Origin: Rhodococcus sp. IEGM 1409
GTDB taxonomy: Bacteria > Actinomycetota > Actinomycetes > Mycobacteriales > Mycobacteriaceae
Assembly (NCBI RefSeq): GCF_030056735.1
Contig: NZ_JASHKN010000005.1
Coordinates: 162,023-226,022, forward strand
Length of the DNA: 64,000 nt
Reading direction: 5' to 3'
Translations under genes and position numbers: made by a program
The notes under the pieces: model-generated
What the model saw: the letters and a program-made list of their open reading frames with translations, nothing else
What the model was told of the DNA's origin: nothing
The model's database searches: none
Shown here: positions 45,568 through 59,102 of the stretch, one piece after another
Layout: every line of letters begins with the position of its first letter
How positions within the stretch are numbered: position 1 is the stretch's first letter

Positions 45568-48500
45568 GTGCTGGAAGGACGCATCTTGGCAGTCTCTAGC
45601 CAGACCAAGGCAGTTTCCGGAATCCCCGGAGCCCCGAAGAGGGTTTCGTTCGCGAAAGTTCGCGAACCCCTCGAAGTTCCCGGGCTTCTTGACGTACAGA
45701 CAGATTCGTTCGAGTGGCTGGTCGGCGCGCAGAGTTGGCGCGAACGAGCAGCGGCACTCGGCGACAATGCAGTGTCCGGTGGTCTCGAGGACATCCTCGC
45801 GGAGCTTTCTCCGATCGAGGATTTCAACGGCACTATGTCGCTGTCCTTCTCCGACCCTCGATTCGACGAGGTCAAGGCCTCGACGGACGAGTGCAAAGAC
45901 AAGGACATGACCTACGCGGCGCCGTTGTTCGTCACCGCGGAGTTCATCAACAACAACACTGGTGAGATCAAGAGCCAGACGGTCTTCATGGGAGATTTCC
46001 CGATGATGACCGACAAGGGCACCTTCATCATCAACGGCACCGAGCGTGTGGTCGTCTCGCAGCTCGTGCGTTCCCCCGGTGTGTACTTCGACATGAGCGT
46101 CGACAAGAGCACCGAGAAGGATCTGCACAGCGTCAAGGTGATCCCGGGTCGCGGCGCATGGCTCGAGTTCGACGTCGACAAGCGCGACACCGTTGGTGTC
46201 CGTATCGACCGCAAGCGTCGTCAGCCTGTCACCGTCCTGCTCAAGGCACTCGGCTGGACCACCGAGCAGATCACGGAGCGCTTCGGCTTCTCCGAGATCC
46301 TCATGGCCACGCTGGAGAAGGACAACACCGCCGGCACCGATGAGGCGTTGCTCGACATCTACCGCAAGCTGCGTCCGGGCGAGCCCCCCACCAAGGAGAG
46401 CGCGCAGACTCTGCTGGAGAACTTGTTCTTCAAGGACAAGCGCTACGACCTCGCTCGCGTTGGTCGTTACAAGATCAACAAGAAGCTCGGCCTGAACGCG
46501 GGTCAGCCGATCGTTGCATCGACTCTCACCGAAGAAGACATCGTCGCCACTGTCGAGTACCTCGTGCGTCTGCACGCAGGTGACACCTCGATGACGGCTC
46601 CGGGCGGCGTCGAGGTTCCCGTCGAGGTCGACGACATCGACCACTTCGGCAACCGTCGTCTGCGTACGGTCGGCGAGCTCATCCAGAACCAGATCCGCGT
46701 GGGCCTGTCCCGCATGGAGCGTGTGGTTCGTGAGCGCATGACCACGCAGGACGTCGAGGCAATCACGCCTCAGACGCTGATCAACATCCGTCCCGTCGTC
46801 GCTGCGATCAGGGAGTTCTTCGGAACCTCCCAGCTGTCGCAGTTCATGGACCAGAACAACCCGCTGTCGGGGCTGACGCACAAGCGTCGTCTGTCCGCCC
46901 TGGGCCCGGGTGGTCTGTCTCGTGAGCGCGCCGGCCTCGAGGTTCGCGACGTTCACCCGTCGCACTACGGCCGCATGTGCCCGATCGAGACCCCGGAAGG
47001 CCCGAACATCGGCCTGATCGGTTCGCTGTCGGTCTACGCACGCGTCAACCCGTTCGGTTTCATCGAGACCCCGTACCGTCGCGTCGTCGACGGACAGGTG
47101 ACCGACGACGTCGACTACCTGACTGCTGACGAAGAAGACCGCCACGTAGTCGCGCAGGCCAACTCGGCCATCGACCGTGAGGGCCGCTTCACCGACTCGA
47201 AGATTCTCGTCCGCCGTAAGGGTGGCGAGGTCGAGTTCGTCGCGTCCTCCGACATCGACTACATGGACGTTTCGCCGCGTCAGATGGTGTCCGTCGCAAC
47301 CGCGATGATCCCGTTCCTCGAGCACGACGATGCAAACCGTGCCCTGATGGGCGCGAACATGCAGCGTCAGGCTGTCCCGCTGGTTCGCAGCGAGGCGCCT
47401 CTCGTCGGTACCGGCATGGAGCTGCGTGCAGCTGTGGATGCCGGCGACGTCATCATCACCGAGAAGACCGGTGTCGTGGAGGAGATCTCCGCGGACTACG
47501 TCACGGTGATGGCCGACGACGGAAGCCGCAAGACGTACCGGATGCGCAAGTTCGCGCGTTCCAACCAGGGCACGTGCGCCAACCAGCGTCCGATCGTGGA
47601 CGAGGGGCAGCGTGTCGAGGCCGGCCAGGTTCTGGCCGACGGCCCTTGCACCGAGAACGGTGAGATGGCGCTGGGCAAGAACTTGCTCGTCGCGATCATG
47701 CCGTGGGAAGGCCACAACTACGAGGACGCGATCATTCTGTCGCAGCGTCTCGTGGAAGAGGACGTCCTGACCTCGATTCACATCGAGGAGCACGAGATCG
47801 ATGCCCGCGACACCAAGCTCGGTGCCGAGGAAATCACTCGCGACATCCCGAACGTCTCCGACGAGGTCCTCGCTGACCTCGACGAGCGCGGCATCATCCG
47901 TATCGGTGCCGAGGTTCGTGACGGCGACGTGCTGGTCGGAAAGGTCACGCCGAAGGGCGAGACCGAGCTGACCCCCGAAGAGCGCCTCCTTCGCGCCATC
48001 TTCGGTGAGAAGGCTCGCGAGGTTCGTGACACGTCCCTCAAGGTTCCTCACGGTGAGACCGGCAAGGTCATCGGAATCCGCGTGTTCTCGCGTGACGAAG
48101 ACGACGATCTGCCTCCCGGTGTCAACGAGTTGGTCCGCGTCTACGTGGCACAGAAGCGCAAGATCCAGGACGGCGACAAGCTCGCCGGCCGCCACGGTAA
48201 CAAGGGCGTCATCGGCAAGATCCTGCCGCAGGAAGACATGCCGTTCCTCTCGGACGGCACGCCTGTCGACATCATCTTGAACACGCACGGCGTCCCGCGT
48301 CGTATGAATATCGGTCAGGTTCTGGAGACCCACCTCGGGTGGATCGGCAAGACCGGCTGGAACATTCAGATCGCGTCCGACGGCACTCGACCCGACTGGG
48401 CTGCGACCCTGCCGGAAGAGATGCTGTCCGCTCCGGCCGACTCGAACATCGCCACCCCGGTGTTCGACGGTGCGAAGGAAGACGAGCTCACCGGTCTCCT

Positions 48501-49074
48501 CGGCGCGACGCTGCCGAACCGTGACGGCGAGCAGATGGTCGGGCCCGACGGAAAGGCCACCTTGTTCGACGGCCGCTCCGGCGAGCCGTTCCCGTACCCG
48601 GTCTCGGTCGGTTACATGTACATCATCAAGCTGCACCACTTGGTCGACGACAAGATCCACGCTCGTTCGACCGGTCCGTACTCGATGATCACGCAGCAGC
48701 CTCTCGGTGGTAAGGCCCAGTTCGGTGGCCAGCGCTTCGGTGAGATGGAGTGCTGGGCGATGCAGGCCTACGGCGCGGCTTACACGCTGCAGGAACTGCT
48801 GACCATCAAGTCGGACGACGTGGTCGGTCGAGTCAAGGTGTACGAAGCCATCGTCAAGGGCGAGAACATCCCCGAACCCGGCATCCCCGAGTCGTTCAAG
48901 GTGCTCCTCAAGGAGCTCCAGTCGCTCTGCCTCAACGTGGAGGTGCTGTCCTCGGACGGCGCGGCCATCACGATGGCGGACGGCGACGACGAGGACTTGG
49001 AGCGGGCCGCAGCGAACCTGGGCATCAACCTGTCCAGGAACGAAGCTGCGACGGTCGACGACCTCGCGAACTAG
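45568..49074 (+). CDS. rpoB: DNA-directed RNA polymerase subunit beta
   Basis: 1168 residues from GTG 45568 ([17 protein letters not shown]). TTG at 45586 lies six bases after GGAAGGA and gives a 1162-residue alternative, the same ambiguity as in M. tuberculosis RpoB. The rifampicin region [20 protein letters not shown] (from residue 419) followed by [18 protein letters not shown] is wild type: Asp428, His438 and Ser443 (E. coli D516, H526, S531) are unchanged. NDDxxx active-site elements and the C-terminal [20 protein letters not shown] are intact. Confidence 0.98.
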   Translation: MLEGRILAVSSQTKAVSGIPGAPKRVSFAKVREPLEVPGLLDVQTDSFEWLVGAQSWRERAAALGDNAVSGGLEDILAELSPIEDFNGTMSLSFSDPRFDEVKASTDECKDKDMTYAAPLFVTAEFINNNTGEIKSQTVFMGDFPMMTDKGTFIINGTERVVVSQLVRSPGVYFDMSVDKSTEKDLHSVKVIPGRGAWLEFDVDKRDTVGVRIDRKRRQPVTVLLKALGWTTEQITERFGFSEILMATLEKDNTAGTDEALLDIYRKLRPGEPPTKESAQTLLENLFFKDKRYDLARVGRYKINKKLGLNAGQPIVASTLTEEDIVATVEYLVRLHAGDTSMTAPGGVEVPVEVDDIDHFGNRRLRTVGELIQNQIRVGLSRMERVVRERMTTQDVEAITPQTLINIRPVVAAIREFFGTSQLSQFMDQNNPLSGLTHKRRLSALGPGGLSRERAGLEVRDVHPSHYGRMCPIETPEGPNIGLIGSLSVYARVNPFGFIETPYRRVVDGQVTDDVDYLTADEEDRHVVAQANSAIDREGRFTDSKILVRRKGGEVEFVASSDIDYMDVSPRQMVSVATAMIPFLEHDDANRALMGANMQRQAVPLVRSEAPLVGTGMELRAAVDAGDVIITEKTGVVEEISADYVTVMADDGSRKTYRMRKFARSNQGTCANQRPIVDEGQRVEAGQVLADGPCTENGEMALGKNLLVAIMPWEGHNYEDAIILSQRLVEEDVLTSIHIEEHEIDARDTKLGAEEITRDIPNVSDEVLADLDERGIIRIGAEVRDGDVLVGKVTPKGETELTPEERLLRAIFGEKAREVRDTSLKVPHGETGKVIGIRVFSRDEDDDLPPGVNELVRVYVAQKRKIQDGDKLAGRHGNKGVIGKILPQEDMPFLSDGTPVDIILNTHGVPRRMNIGQVLETHLGWIGKTGWNIQIASDGTRPDWAATLPEEMLSAPADSNIATPVFDGAKEDELTGLLGATLPNRDGEQMVGPDGKATLFDGRSGEPFPYPVSVGYMYIIKLHHLVDDKIHARSTGPYSMITQQPLGGKAQFGGQRFGEMECWAMQAYGAAYTLQELLTIKSDDVVGRVKVYEAIVKGENIPEPGIPESFKVLLKELQSLCLNVEVLSSDGAAITMADGDDEDLERAAANLGINLSRNEAATVDDLAN

Positions 49075-49082
49075 GTTTCGGT

Positions 49083-49115
49083 CCCCGGGTTGCTCTTTGA
49101 AAGAGCGGCCCGGGG
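49083..49115 (+). other. Hairpin in the rpoB-rpoC gap
   Basis: CCCCGGGTTGCTCTTT pairs with AAAGAGCGGCCCGGGG (two T-G wobbles), but no T-run follows. It lies between co-transcribed rpoB and rpoC, so it is more likely a processing or stability element than a terminator. Confidence 0.6.
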
Positions 49116-49192
49116 GCGTAGTTCACATTTGAATTGGCAGTCAGGTTGCCGGGTGACCGGCAACCGTAACCCCAACGGGGAAAGGAAGTTAC

Positions 49193-53149
<3,957 letters not shown>

Positions 53150-53164
53150 CGGTTAGTTCGTAGG

Positions 53165-53203
53165 AAATCCCCCCTACCTCGAAAGAGGTAGGGGGGATTT
53201 TTG
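53165..53203 (+). terminator. Terminator after rpoC
   Basis: Perfect 16-base arms AAATCCCCCCTACCTC / GAGGTAGGGGGGATTT with GAAA tetraloop, followed by T residues. Can also serve the minus-strand VOC gene. Confidence 0.95.
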
Positions 53204-53207
53204 TCTG

Positions 53208-53594
53208 TCAGGAGTTGCTGCCGCTGAGGTCCGGGATGACGATCTCCTGGACGGCCCACTTGTTTCCGTCGGGGTCGGCGAAGTAGATGAACCGTCCCCA
53301 GGCTTGGTCGTCGATCTGGCTGATGTCGATGCCGCGGCTCTTGAATTCGCGTTCGGCTTCCTCGATGTCCTTGACGACCACCTGCATGCCGACGACCGAG
53401 CCGGGCTCCGCGTCGGTGATGCCCTTGCCGATGCAGATCGAGCAGGCAGAACCGGGTGGGGTCAGCTGGACGAATCGCAGGTCCTCGCTGACCGTGTGAT
53501 CGTGGTCGGCGTTGAAGCCGAGACGGACGTAGAAGTCCTTGGCGCGGTCGATGTCGGTGACGGGAATGGCGACCAGTTCGAGCTTGATGTCCAT
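53208..53594 (-). CDS. VOC family protein
   Basis: 128 residues beginning MDIKLELVAIPVTDIDRAKD, then FYVRLGFNADHDHTVSEDLR and LTPPGSACSICIGKGI. The second half has GMQVVVKDIEEAEREFKSRG and WGRFIYFADPDGNKWAVQEI. Both betaalphabetabetabeta modules are visible; the acidic metal-ligand position (Glu) near the end is present. Glyoxalase or dioxygenase family; substrate unknown. It is divergent from the LLM oxidoreductase with 88 bases between starts. Confidence 0.88.
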   Translation of the reverse strand: MDIKLELVAIPVTDIDRAKDFYVRLGFNADHDHTVSEDLRFVQLTPPGSACSICIGKGITDAEPGSVVGMQVVVKDIEEAEREFKSRGIDISQIDDQAWGRFIYFADPDGNKWAVQEIVIPDLSGSNS

Positions 53595-53682
53595 GACGTG
53601 CCCTTCATGTGATGGTGAATTCCGGCGACAGGTCCAGTGTGGCGGGTATTGCGGTCAGAAACGGTCCTCGTTCGGCGTCCGG

Positions 53683-54690
53683 ATGAAACTTTCCGAATTG
53701 CTTGTTGCTCCGAGAGTGCTTCTCTCACTGCTCGACCGATCCCGAACCAGGAGCGGATACCCCGACTCCGCAGCTCTGACGCATTCGCTCGAACGCGCCA
53801 CCGACGCCGACGCTCTCGGCTACCACCGGTTCTGGGTGGCCGAGCATCATGCGGTGCCGGGGATCGGGAGCGGATCGCCGGCAGTACTGCTCGCTGCGAT
53901 CGGCGCACATACGCGCGACATCAGGCTCGGGAGCGGTGGGGTCATGCTGCCGAATCACCAACCGCTGATCGTCGCCGAGCAGTTCCTGATGTTGGAGGCG
54001 CTGTATCCCGGGCGAATCGATCTCGGTCTCGGCCGATCGCTGGGATTCACGGAGCCTGTTCGTCAGGCACTACGACGCAGCAAGGACGCTCCGGACACGT
54101 TTGCGTCAGATATGGAAGAGGTAAGGCGCTACCTGGACGGATCCGCCGCAGTGACGGCACGGCCGGCGTCGCAGACTGGAGTCCCGATCTTCGTGCTCGC
54201 GACGCGCACAGGTCTGAAAGTGGCAGCGCAGCTAGGGCTTCCGGTGGTCGTGGGTGGGCCGATGCTGGGAGTCGGTAGCACCGACCGGGTGGATGCATTG
54301 GACGAGTACCGCCGAGCTTTCCGGCCCACCGACACGCATCCCGAACCGTATGTGGTGGTGTCCCTCGAGGTGGCGGTTGCCGATACCACCGATGCGGCAC
54401 GTGAGTTGCTGATCCCGGAGGCGTACGCGCTCGCAGAATCGTCACGGACAGGGGAGTTTCCGCCGCTCGCGTCGCCGGACGAGATCAGGCGCGCCCCGCG
54501 CAGTGATCGAAACGCCCGGCGTATCGAGTCGTTCAAGGCGTCGGCGCTGCACGGGACGCCAGTGGAGGTGAAGCAGCAGCTTCACGATCTGGCCGAGCGG
54601 ACCGGTGCAGACGAATTGCTGGCGTCCACGTCGACGTACGACCGTGACGCGCTTGCACTTTCGGACCGCCTGTTGCGTGAGGTGATCTAG
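53683..54690 (+). CDS. LLM-class flavin-dependent oxidoreductase
   Basis: 335 residues from ATG 53683 (MKLSELLVAPRVLLSLLDRS). The luciferase-like monooxygenase TIM-barrel pattern is clear: YHRFWVAEHHAVPGIGSGSP, LAAIGAHTRDIRLGSGGVML, VAEQFLMLEALYPGRIDLGL and SVLGVGSTD-type loop VGGPMLGVGSTDRVDALDEY. It probably uses FMN or F420. The open frame extends upstream to 53539 but lacks homology. The stop overlaps the convergent SixA gene at CTAG. Confidence 0.88.
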   Translation: MKLSELLVAPRVLLSLLDRSRTRSGYPDSAALTHSLERATDADALGYHRFWVAEHHAVPGIGSGSPAVLLAAIGAHTRDIRLGSGGVMLPNHQPLIVAEQFLMLEALYPGRIDLGLGRSLGFTEPVRQALRRSKDAPDTFASDMEEVRRYLDGSAAVTARPASQTGVPIFVLATRTGLKVAAQLGLPVVVGGPMLGVGSTDRVDALDEYRRAFRPTDTHPEPYVVVSLEVAVADTTDAARELLIPEAYALAESSRTGEFPPLASPDEIRRAPRSDRNARRIESFKASALHGTPVEVKQQLHDLAERTGADELLASTSTYDRDALALSDRLLREVI

Positions 54691-55184
54691 CGGGGTACGT
54701 GAAATTCGAGAAGCGTCGCTACGGAGTCGTCGAGTTCGGTCCACGGCACCGGTACCGAGAGGACAGCGATCGCCGAAGTCGGGAACTTGTCCCGGATACG
54801 TTGGGCGGCTTCCGAGTTTTCGTTGGACGCCAGATCGAGTGCAGTCCAAGGGATTCCGGGTTCGTGTCCGACGATCAGGAGCGTCTTGACGTGGTCGGAC
54901 GTGGTCCGCGCAGCTGCGATGACGTCTGCGGGTGAGCCGCCGTAGATGGACTTCTCGAATCCAGCAGGCGCCTCGATACCCGTCGAGGCAAGTGTTTCGA
55001 CGGTCCGCCGGGAGGTGGAGCACAGAACGGCGTCGACGGGTGGAACGTTTTCGCGGATCCATTCGCCGCCGATGCGGGCCTCGCGCAGGCCCCGTTCTGC
55101 GAGTGGACGCTCGTGATCTCGGATGCCCTCGGGGTAGCTGGACTTGCCGTGTCGCATGAGGACGAGGGTGCGGTGGTCGGCCAT
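54687..55184 (-). CDS. SixA-type histidine phosphatase
   Basis: 165 residues. The RHG catalytic motif is at residues 11-13 (LVLMRHGKSSYPEGIRDHER), followed by ERGLREARIGGEWIRE, STSRRTVETLAS, and a second histidine in LLIVGHEPGIPWTALDLASN. SixA dephosphorylates phosphohistidine of signalling proteins; small actinobacterial members often have broader or unknown substrates. Stop codons of this gene and the LLM gene share the palindrome CTAG. Confidence 0.88.
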   Translation of the reverse strand: MADHRTLVLMRHGKSSYPEGIRDHERPLAERGLREARIGGEWIRENVPPVDAVLCSTSRRTVETLASTGIEAPAGFEKSIYGGSPADVIAAARTTSDHVKTLLIVGHEPGIPWTALDLASNENSEAAQRIRDKFPTSAIAVLSVPVPWTELDDSVATLLEFHVPR

Positions 55185-55257
55185 GCGTTCACGGTATCCG
55201 CTTTATGCCCGTCAGTCCGGTTACTCTGGATGGTCAGGACCTTGAAGGAGGTTTTCG

Positions 55258-55458
55258 ATGGCCGGTAAGAAGCTCGATCGAACTAATGCCCGAACTGCAC
55301 TCGAGGTGGTACGCGAAAGCCCCACCATCGCTTTCATCACTGTTGCCCCGGCAGTGGTGGTGTTCGGCGTGGTGTGGTGGCTCTTCGGTTTCTGGGCCGC
55401 GATTCTTCTTGCGTTGGTTTTCGGTGTCGCGGCCGTCGCGACCCAGAAACTGCGTTAG
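55258..55458 (+). CDS. Small two-span membrane protein
   Basis: 66 residues from ATG 55258, behind a good AAGGAGG. It reads AGKKLDRTNARTALEVVRES, then hydrophobic TIAFITVAPAVVVFGVVWWL and FWAAILLALVFGVAAVA, ending QKLR. Two closely spaced helices with a short turn; cytoplasmic ends are likely. No family is recognised. Its stop overlaps by three bases the end of the convergent thioesterase gene. Confidence 0.75.
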   Translation: MAGKKLDRTNARTALEVVRESPTIAFITVAPAVVVFGVVWWLFGFWAAILLALVFGVAAVATQKLR

Positions 55459-56213
55459 AGGGCGCTCACCTGCGCAACTGCGCGAAGTGCTTCGCCCACC
55501 AGGAACCAGACCGTGACGGTCTTGTCGTCGACGCGGCTGCGGAGGACGACGTCGTCGCTGGAGACGATGGGGGAGAGGTACTCGATCAGTGCTCGATGCG
55601 GCACGGTACGTAGTTCGGTGCGAGCGCTGAGGACCTCTTCGACAGCCTGCCAGTAGACGGCGTTGTTGACGTGGTCGAACGGGTCGATGTCGGTGGCGCG
55701 CAGAGCGAACGGCGTGTCGAGAACACCGGTGTCGTCCGCCTCGGGTGCGTTCTCGGCGAGGACGCGTTTCCACTTCAGGCGATGCTCGTCGGTGGATTCT
55801 TCCAACGGCCGCATGAAGTCGTCGCTCATCCGGGTGGGCATGCCCGACTCGGCGCTGATGTTGATCCAGAAGCCTTCGGTTTCCATCAGCGCGCCGTTGC
55901 TGCCGTCGAAGCGCACGCGCATATTCGCCCATCTGGTGGAGAAGCCGGAGCACCAGCGAGTCATCGTCAACTCTTCCGGCCAGATCGCGGGGCGGACGAC
56001 GTCGACGACCGTACGACGCACTATCCAGAGCGGGTGTGTATCGACGGCTCCCGCGGCTTCGATGTTGTCGTTGCCGATGTCCTGCAGGTAGCGGGCGACG
56101 GCGTCGAGCCTGACCTGCTTGGCGACGTCGATGTCGCCGGTGCGTACCGGGCGGGACTTGACGAAGATCGGTCCTCTGTCCGGCTGCTGCGCGAGCGTGA
56201 GATCTGGGTTCAC
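55455..56213 (-). CDS. Acyl-ACP thioesterase-like protein
   Basis: 252 residues from GTG 56213; the larger open frame to 57290 is a shadow of the next gene. Double hotdog arrangement: RLDAVARYLQDIGNDNIEAA, HPLWIVRRTVVDVVRPAIWP and WANMRVRFDGSNGALMETEG in the first half, and RATDIDPFDHVNNAVYWQAV with HVNN in the second. This resembles the FatA-type (acyl-ACP thioesterase) family, which releases fatty acids from ACP. It lies 44 bases downstream of an MDR oxidoreductase on the same strand. Confidence 0.82.
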   Translation of the reverse strand: MNPDLTLAQQPDRGPIFVKSRPVRTGDIDVAKQVRLDAVARYLQDIGNDNIEAAGAVDTHPLWIVRRTVVDVVRPAIWPEELTMTRWCSGFSTRWANMRVRFDGSNGALMETEGFWINISAESGMPTRMSDDFMRPLEESTDEHRLKWKRVLAENAPEADDTGVLDTPFALRATDIDPFDHVNNAVYWQAVEEVLSARTELRTVPHRALIEYLSPIVSSDDVVLRSRVDDKTVTVWFLVGEALRAVAQVSAL

Positions 56214-56257
56214 GTGAGATTCCTGTTCGCTGGAGTGAGCCGATTCTGTCAGGCTTT

Positions 56258-57247
56258 TCAGCGAGTGGCGATTATCTGCTTTCCGCAGCCGGAACCGTCG
56301 ATCATTCGTGCCACGGCGGCGGTGGTGTCGGTGAGGGGATGAACCGAGTCGATCACCGGGGTGATGACACCTGCGTCGATCATTGCTGTCAGCACCTCCA
56401 GATCCTCGGCGTTCTCCGAAGCCATCAAAGACCCGAGCTTCTGAGATGCGAACGGAGACAAGCACAGTGCGCGGATTTGGCGATCGATTCCGCCGAGCCA
56501 GCGTCCACCGTTCTCGCCGCCGACGATGACGAGCGTTCCGGTGCGCGTGAGCGCTCGGCGAAGTTCTCGCAGTCGGCGGTTGCCGCCGGTATCGATGATG
56601 ACGTCGTACCGATGTGACCCGTCGGTGACGTCCTCGCTTCGATAGTCGAGAACCTCGTCGACTCCGAGAGAGCGGACGGTGTCGATTTTCGAGGTGCTGC
56701 ATACGCCGGTGACGTGCGCCCCGAGTGCTTTGGCCACTTGGACTGCATAGATTCCGACGCCACCGGATGCACCGAGCACGAGCACGGATTGCCCTGCCTC
56801 CACTTGGCCGTGATCGCGCACCGCTTGCAGCGCTGTCAGGGCGGAGACCGGCACCGCTGCCGCTTGCGTGAACGACAACCGGGCAGGTTTTGCGGCAATC
56901 TTCGATTCGAGCGCGCACGCATACTCCGCAAAAGAACCGACCGCGATCCCGTACACCTCCTGGCCGACTGCCACGCGGGTAACCGAACTGCCGACGGCCT
57001 CGACGCGACCGGAGACGTCCAGCCCGCGTACTCGATTCTTGGGTGCGCGCAGCCCAAATCCTGCGAGGCGCAACGAATATGGCAACCCGGTCATGAGGTG
57101 CCAGGCCCCTCGATCGACGGATGCGGCCTCGACGCGTATCAGCACTTCGTTGTCGGCGACGGTGGGGCGCCGAATGCGATCGAGGTAGAGAACGTCGGCT
57201 TCGCCGTAGCGATCCTGTACGACGGCGGTCATCAGTTCGTGTGCCAT
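56258..57247 (-). CDS. MDR-superfamily NAD(P)-dependent oxidoreductase
   Basis: 329 residues. GroES-like N-domain ([60 protein letters not shown]) and the nucleotide-binding [20 protein letters not shown] followed by [20 protein letters not shown]. The zinc-ligand cysteines of alcohol dehydrogenases are missing, so it is a quinone-reductase-type enzyme. It is divergent from TetR with a shared operator at 57269-57303 and is the likely target gene. Confidence 0.9.
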   Translation of the reverse strand: MAHELMTAVVQDRYGEADVLYLDRIRRPTVADNEVLIRVEAASVDRGAWHLMTGLPYSLRLAGFGLRAPKNRVRGLDVSGRVEAVGSSVTRVAVGQEVYGIAVGSFAEYACALESKIAAKPARLSFTQAAAVPVSALTALQAVRDHGQVEAGQSVLVLGASGGVGIYAVQVAKALGAHVTGVCSTSKIDTVRSLGVDEVLDYRSEDVTDGSHRYDVIIDTGGNRRLRELRRALTRTGTLVIVGGENGGRWLGGIDRQIRALCLSPFASQKLGSLMASENAEDLEVLTAMIDAGVITPVIDSVHPLTDTTAAVARMIDGSGCGKQIIATR

Positions 57248-57268
57248 GCGAGTCTCCGTTCATCGAAT

Positions 57269-57303
57269 ACTTACACCGTAAGTATGTCACTTACGGTGTA
57301 AGT
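57269..57303. promoter_or_regulatory. TetR operator: nested palindromes
   Basis: ACTTACACCGTAAGT (57269-57283) and its exact complement ACTTACGGTGTAAGT (57289-57303) form a perfect 15-base inverted repeat with spacer ATGTC. Each arm is itself a palindrome in its outer six bases (ACTTAC/GTAAGT). The site fills the gap between the oxidoreductase and TetR genes. Confidence 0.88.
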
Positions 57304-57312
57304 TCTGTCAAC

Positions 57313-57969
57313 GTGGAGAAGCGCGCGAGATTGACCCGGCACGACGTCGTAGGCGGTGCCGTCGCACTGGCCGATTCCGTGGGGATCGACTCGATGACGA
57401 TGCGCAAACTGGGGGCGCACCTGGGCGTCGAGGCGATGTCTCTGTACAACCATGTGTCGGACAAGGGGGATCTGCTCGACGGAATGGTCGACGCGGTCTT
57501 TGCGGAGATCGATCTGCCGACTCCGGGACGCCCGTGGCGAACGGAACTTCACGCGCGAGCAGTGTCGACTCGGAAAGTGTTGGGGAGGCACCCGTGGGCA
57601 ACTCCGTTGATGGAGTCTCGAACGACGCCTGGTCCCGCGACCCTGCGTCACCACGACGCCGTCATCGGAACGCTACGCGCTGCCGACTTTCCGGTCGCCC
57701 TTGCTGCACATGCCTTTTCGATCATGGATGCATACATCTACGGCTTCGTGCTGCAAGAGGTGAGCTTGCCGTTCGAAACTGCGCAGGAGACGACGGAACT
57801 GGCGAACGCGATCATGGGATCGTTCGAGGGCGGTCAGTACCCGCACCTGGCCGAGTTGACCACCGAGCACGTGCTGGCACCGGGATACAGCTACGCTGCC
57901 GAATTCGCTTTCGGTCTGGATCTGATTCTCGACGGACTCGAACGACTGCAGATCGGGAGCGAACGATGA
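57313..57969 (+). CDS. TetR/AcrR-family repressor
   Basis: 218 residues from GTG 57313. Helix-turn-helix: [20 protein letters not shown] then [20 protein letters not shown], the TetR DNA-reading segment. C-terminal ligand domain has [40 protein letters not shown] and [20 protein letters not shown]. Its start lies ten bases after a nested palindromic operator, so autoregulation and control of the divergent oxidoreductase are likely. Inducer unknown. Confidence 0.92.
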   Translation: MEKRARLTRHDVVGGAVALADSVGIDSMTMRKLGAHLGVEAMSLYNHVSDKGDLLDGMVDAVFAEIDLPTPGRPWRTELHARAVSTRKVLGRHPWATPLMESRTTPGPATLRHHDAVIGTLRAADFPVALAAHAFSIMDAYIYGFVLQEVSLPFETAQETTELANAIMGSFEGGQYPHLAELTTEHVLAPGYSYAAEFAFGLDLILDGLERLQIGSER

Positions 57970-57981
57970 TCTGACGTCAGT

Positions 57982-58009
57982 ACCGGGTTAAAGTCGAGAA
58001 ACCGGGTTA
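57982..58009. repeat. Direct repeat ACCGGGTTA upstream of quinone oxidoreductase
   Basis: ACCGGGTTA at 57982-57990 and 58001-58009 (19-base period) lies in the short promoter gap between TetR and the following gene. Possible second regulator site. Confidence 0.5.
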
Positions 58010-58047
58010 CCGGCCCAGACTTCAGATGTCCCGAAGAGGAGCTTTCT

Positions 58048-59013
58048 GTGCGCGCAATGGTGGTTACGGAACTGTCCGGTCCCGAAGGAATTGTCGCGCA
58101 GGAAGTTCCCGAACCCACAGCCGAAGGTCTGGTCCTCATCGACGTGAAGGCCAGCGGGGTCTGCTTTCCAGACCTACTCATCACCTACGGTAAGTATCAG
58201 ATCCGCCCGGAACCGCCGTTCATTCCCGGAGCGGAGATCTCGGGCGTCGTTGTCTCCGCGCCGGAGGGATCGGGTTTCGCTCCGGGCGATCGTGTTCTGG
58301 CGGCCGCGTATCTGGGCGGCTATGCGGAGCGGATTGCAGTCAACCCGGCGCAGGTGCTTCGAATTCCGGACGGACTCGCATTCGACGAGGCGGCGTCGCT
58401 GATCATCAATTATCAGACGATGGAGTTCGCGCTAGCTCGTCGCGCGAAGATCGTCGCGGGGGAGACGGTGGTTGTACTCGGCGCTGCGGGCGGAGTCGGA
58501 ACGGCAACCATCCAGCTGGCAAAGGCGCACGGCGCCCGGGTGATCGCAGTGGTACGACGCGAAGGCGTCGAGGACTTCTTGCGTGAGCTCGGCGCCGACG
58601 AGGTAGTCGCGCTTGCCCCGGGATGGGGAGAGCGGATTCGAGAACTGACCGACGGCGTCGGCGCTCAGATCGTCGTGGATCCGGTGGGCGGCGACGCGTT
58701 CGACGACGCGGTGCGTGTTCTGGCACCCGAAGGACGACTCGTGGTGATCGGATTCGCCGGCGGCGGTATTCCCGAGGTCAAGGTGAATCGGGTGCTGTTC
58801 CGGAACATCAGCATTGTCGGGGCGGCGTGGGGCGAATTCACACGCACCAATCCCGAAGCGGTAGCCGAGGTGCACGCGTCGTTGGTCGCGCACGTTCGAA
58901 ACGGCTTGCGACCCCTGGTCAAGGCGCGGTATTCACTTGCGGAGGCAGCAGTTGCCCTGGCAGATCTCGAAAGCGGCAAAGTTCTCGGAAAGGCCATCTT
59001 GCTGCAGGAATGA
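58048..59013 (+). CDS. NADPH:quinone oxidoreductase family protein
   Basis: 321 residues with MRAMVVTELSGPEGIVAQEV, GroES-like loop VKASGVCFPDLLITYGKYQI, PPFIPGAEISGVVVSAPEGS, and the Rossmann VVVLGAAGGVGTATIQLAKA. Closest type is the MDR quinone oxidoreductase family that reduces quinones or acryloyl-type enones with NADPH. The segment RALTD...VDPVGGDAFDDAVRVLAP is typical. It follows TetR by 78 bases. Confidence 0.9.
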   Translation: MRAMVVTELSGPEGIVAQEVPEPTAEGLVLIDVKASGVCFPDLLITYGKYQIRPEPPFIPGAEISGVVVSAPEGSGFAPGDRVLAAAYLGGYAERIAVNPAQVLRIPDGLAFDEAASLIINYQTMEFALARRAKIVAGETVVVLGAAGGVGTATIQLAKAHGARVIAVVRREGVEDFLRELGADEVVALAPGWGERIRELTDGVGAQIVVDPVGGDAFDDAVRVLAPEGRLVVIGFAGGGIPEVKVNRVLFRNISIVGAAWGEFTRTNPEAVAEVHASLVAHVRNGLRPLVKARYSLAEAAVALADLESGKVLGKAILLQE

Positions 59014-59047
59014 TTCTTCGCAACGTGATGGTGGTCACCAGATAATA

Positions 59048-59084
59048 AGTTGCAACATGTTTTCATTTGGGCAATAGTTGCAAC
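59048..59084. promoter_or_regulatory. MarR operator candidates (two GTTGCAAC palindromes)
   Basis: AGTTGCAAC occurs at 59048-59056 and 59076-59084, 28 bases apart; GTTGCAAC is a perfect eight-base palindrome. Both are within 55 bases upstream of the MarR gene, so autoregulation is likely. Confidence 0.65.
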
Positions 59085-59102
59085 CGCACTACCATTTGCC
59101 AG

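Noticed and set aside
45463-48660. 1065-codon open frame on the minus strand of rpoB
   Set aside because: It mirrors rpoB codon by codon; high-GC codon bias leaves the opposite strand open. No homology, no ribosome site.
49083-49115. Terminator between rpoB and rpoC
   Set aside because: The hairpin lacks a T-run and the genes are co-transcribed in all known relatives.
55455-57290. 611-residue fusion protein of thioesterase with an Arg-rich N-terminus
   Set aside because: The upstream half is an out-of-frame shadow of the MDR oxidoreductase 56258-57247; the thioesterase starts at GTG 56213.
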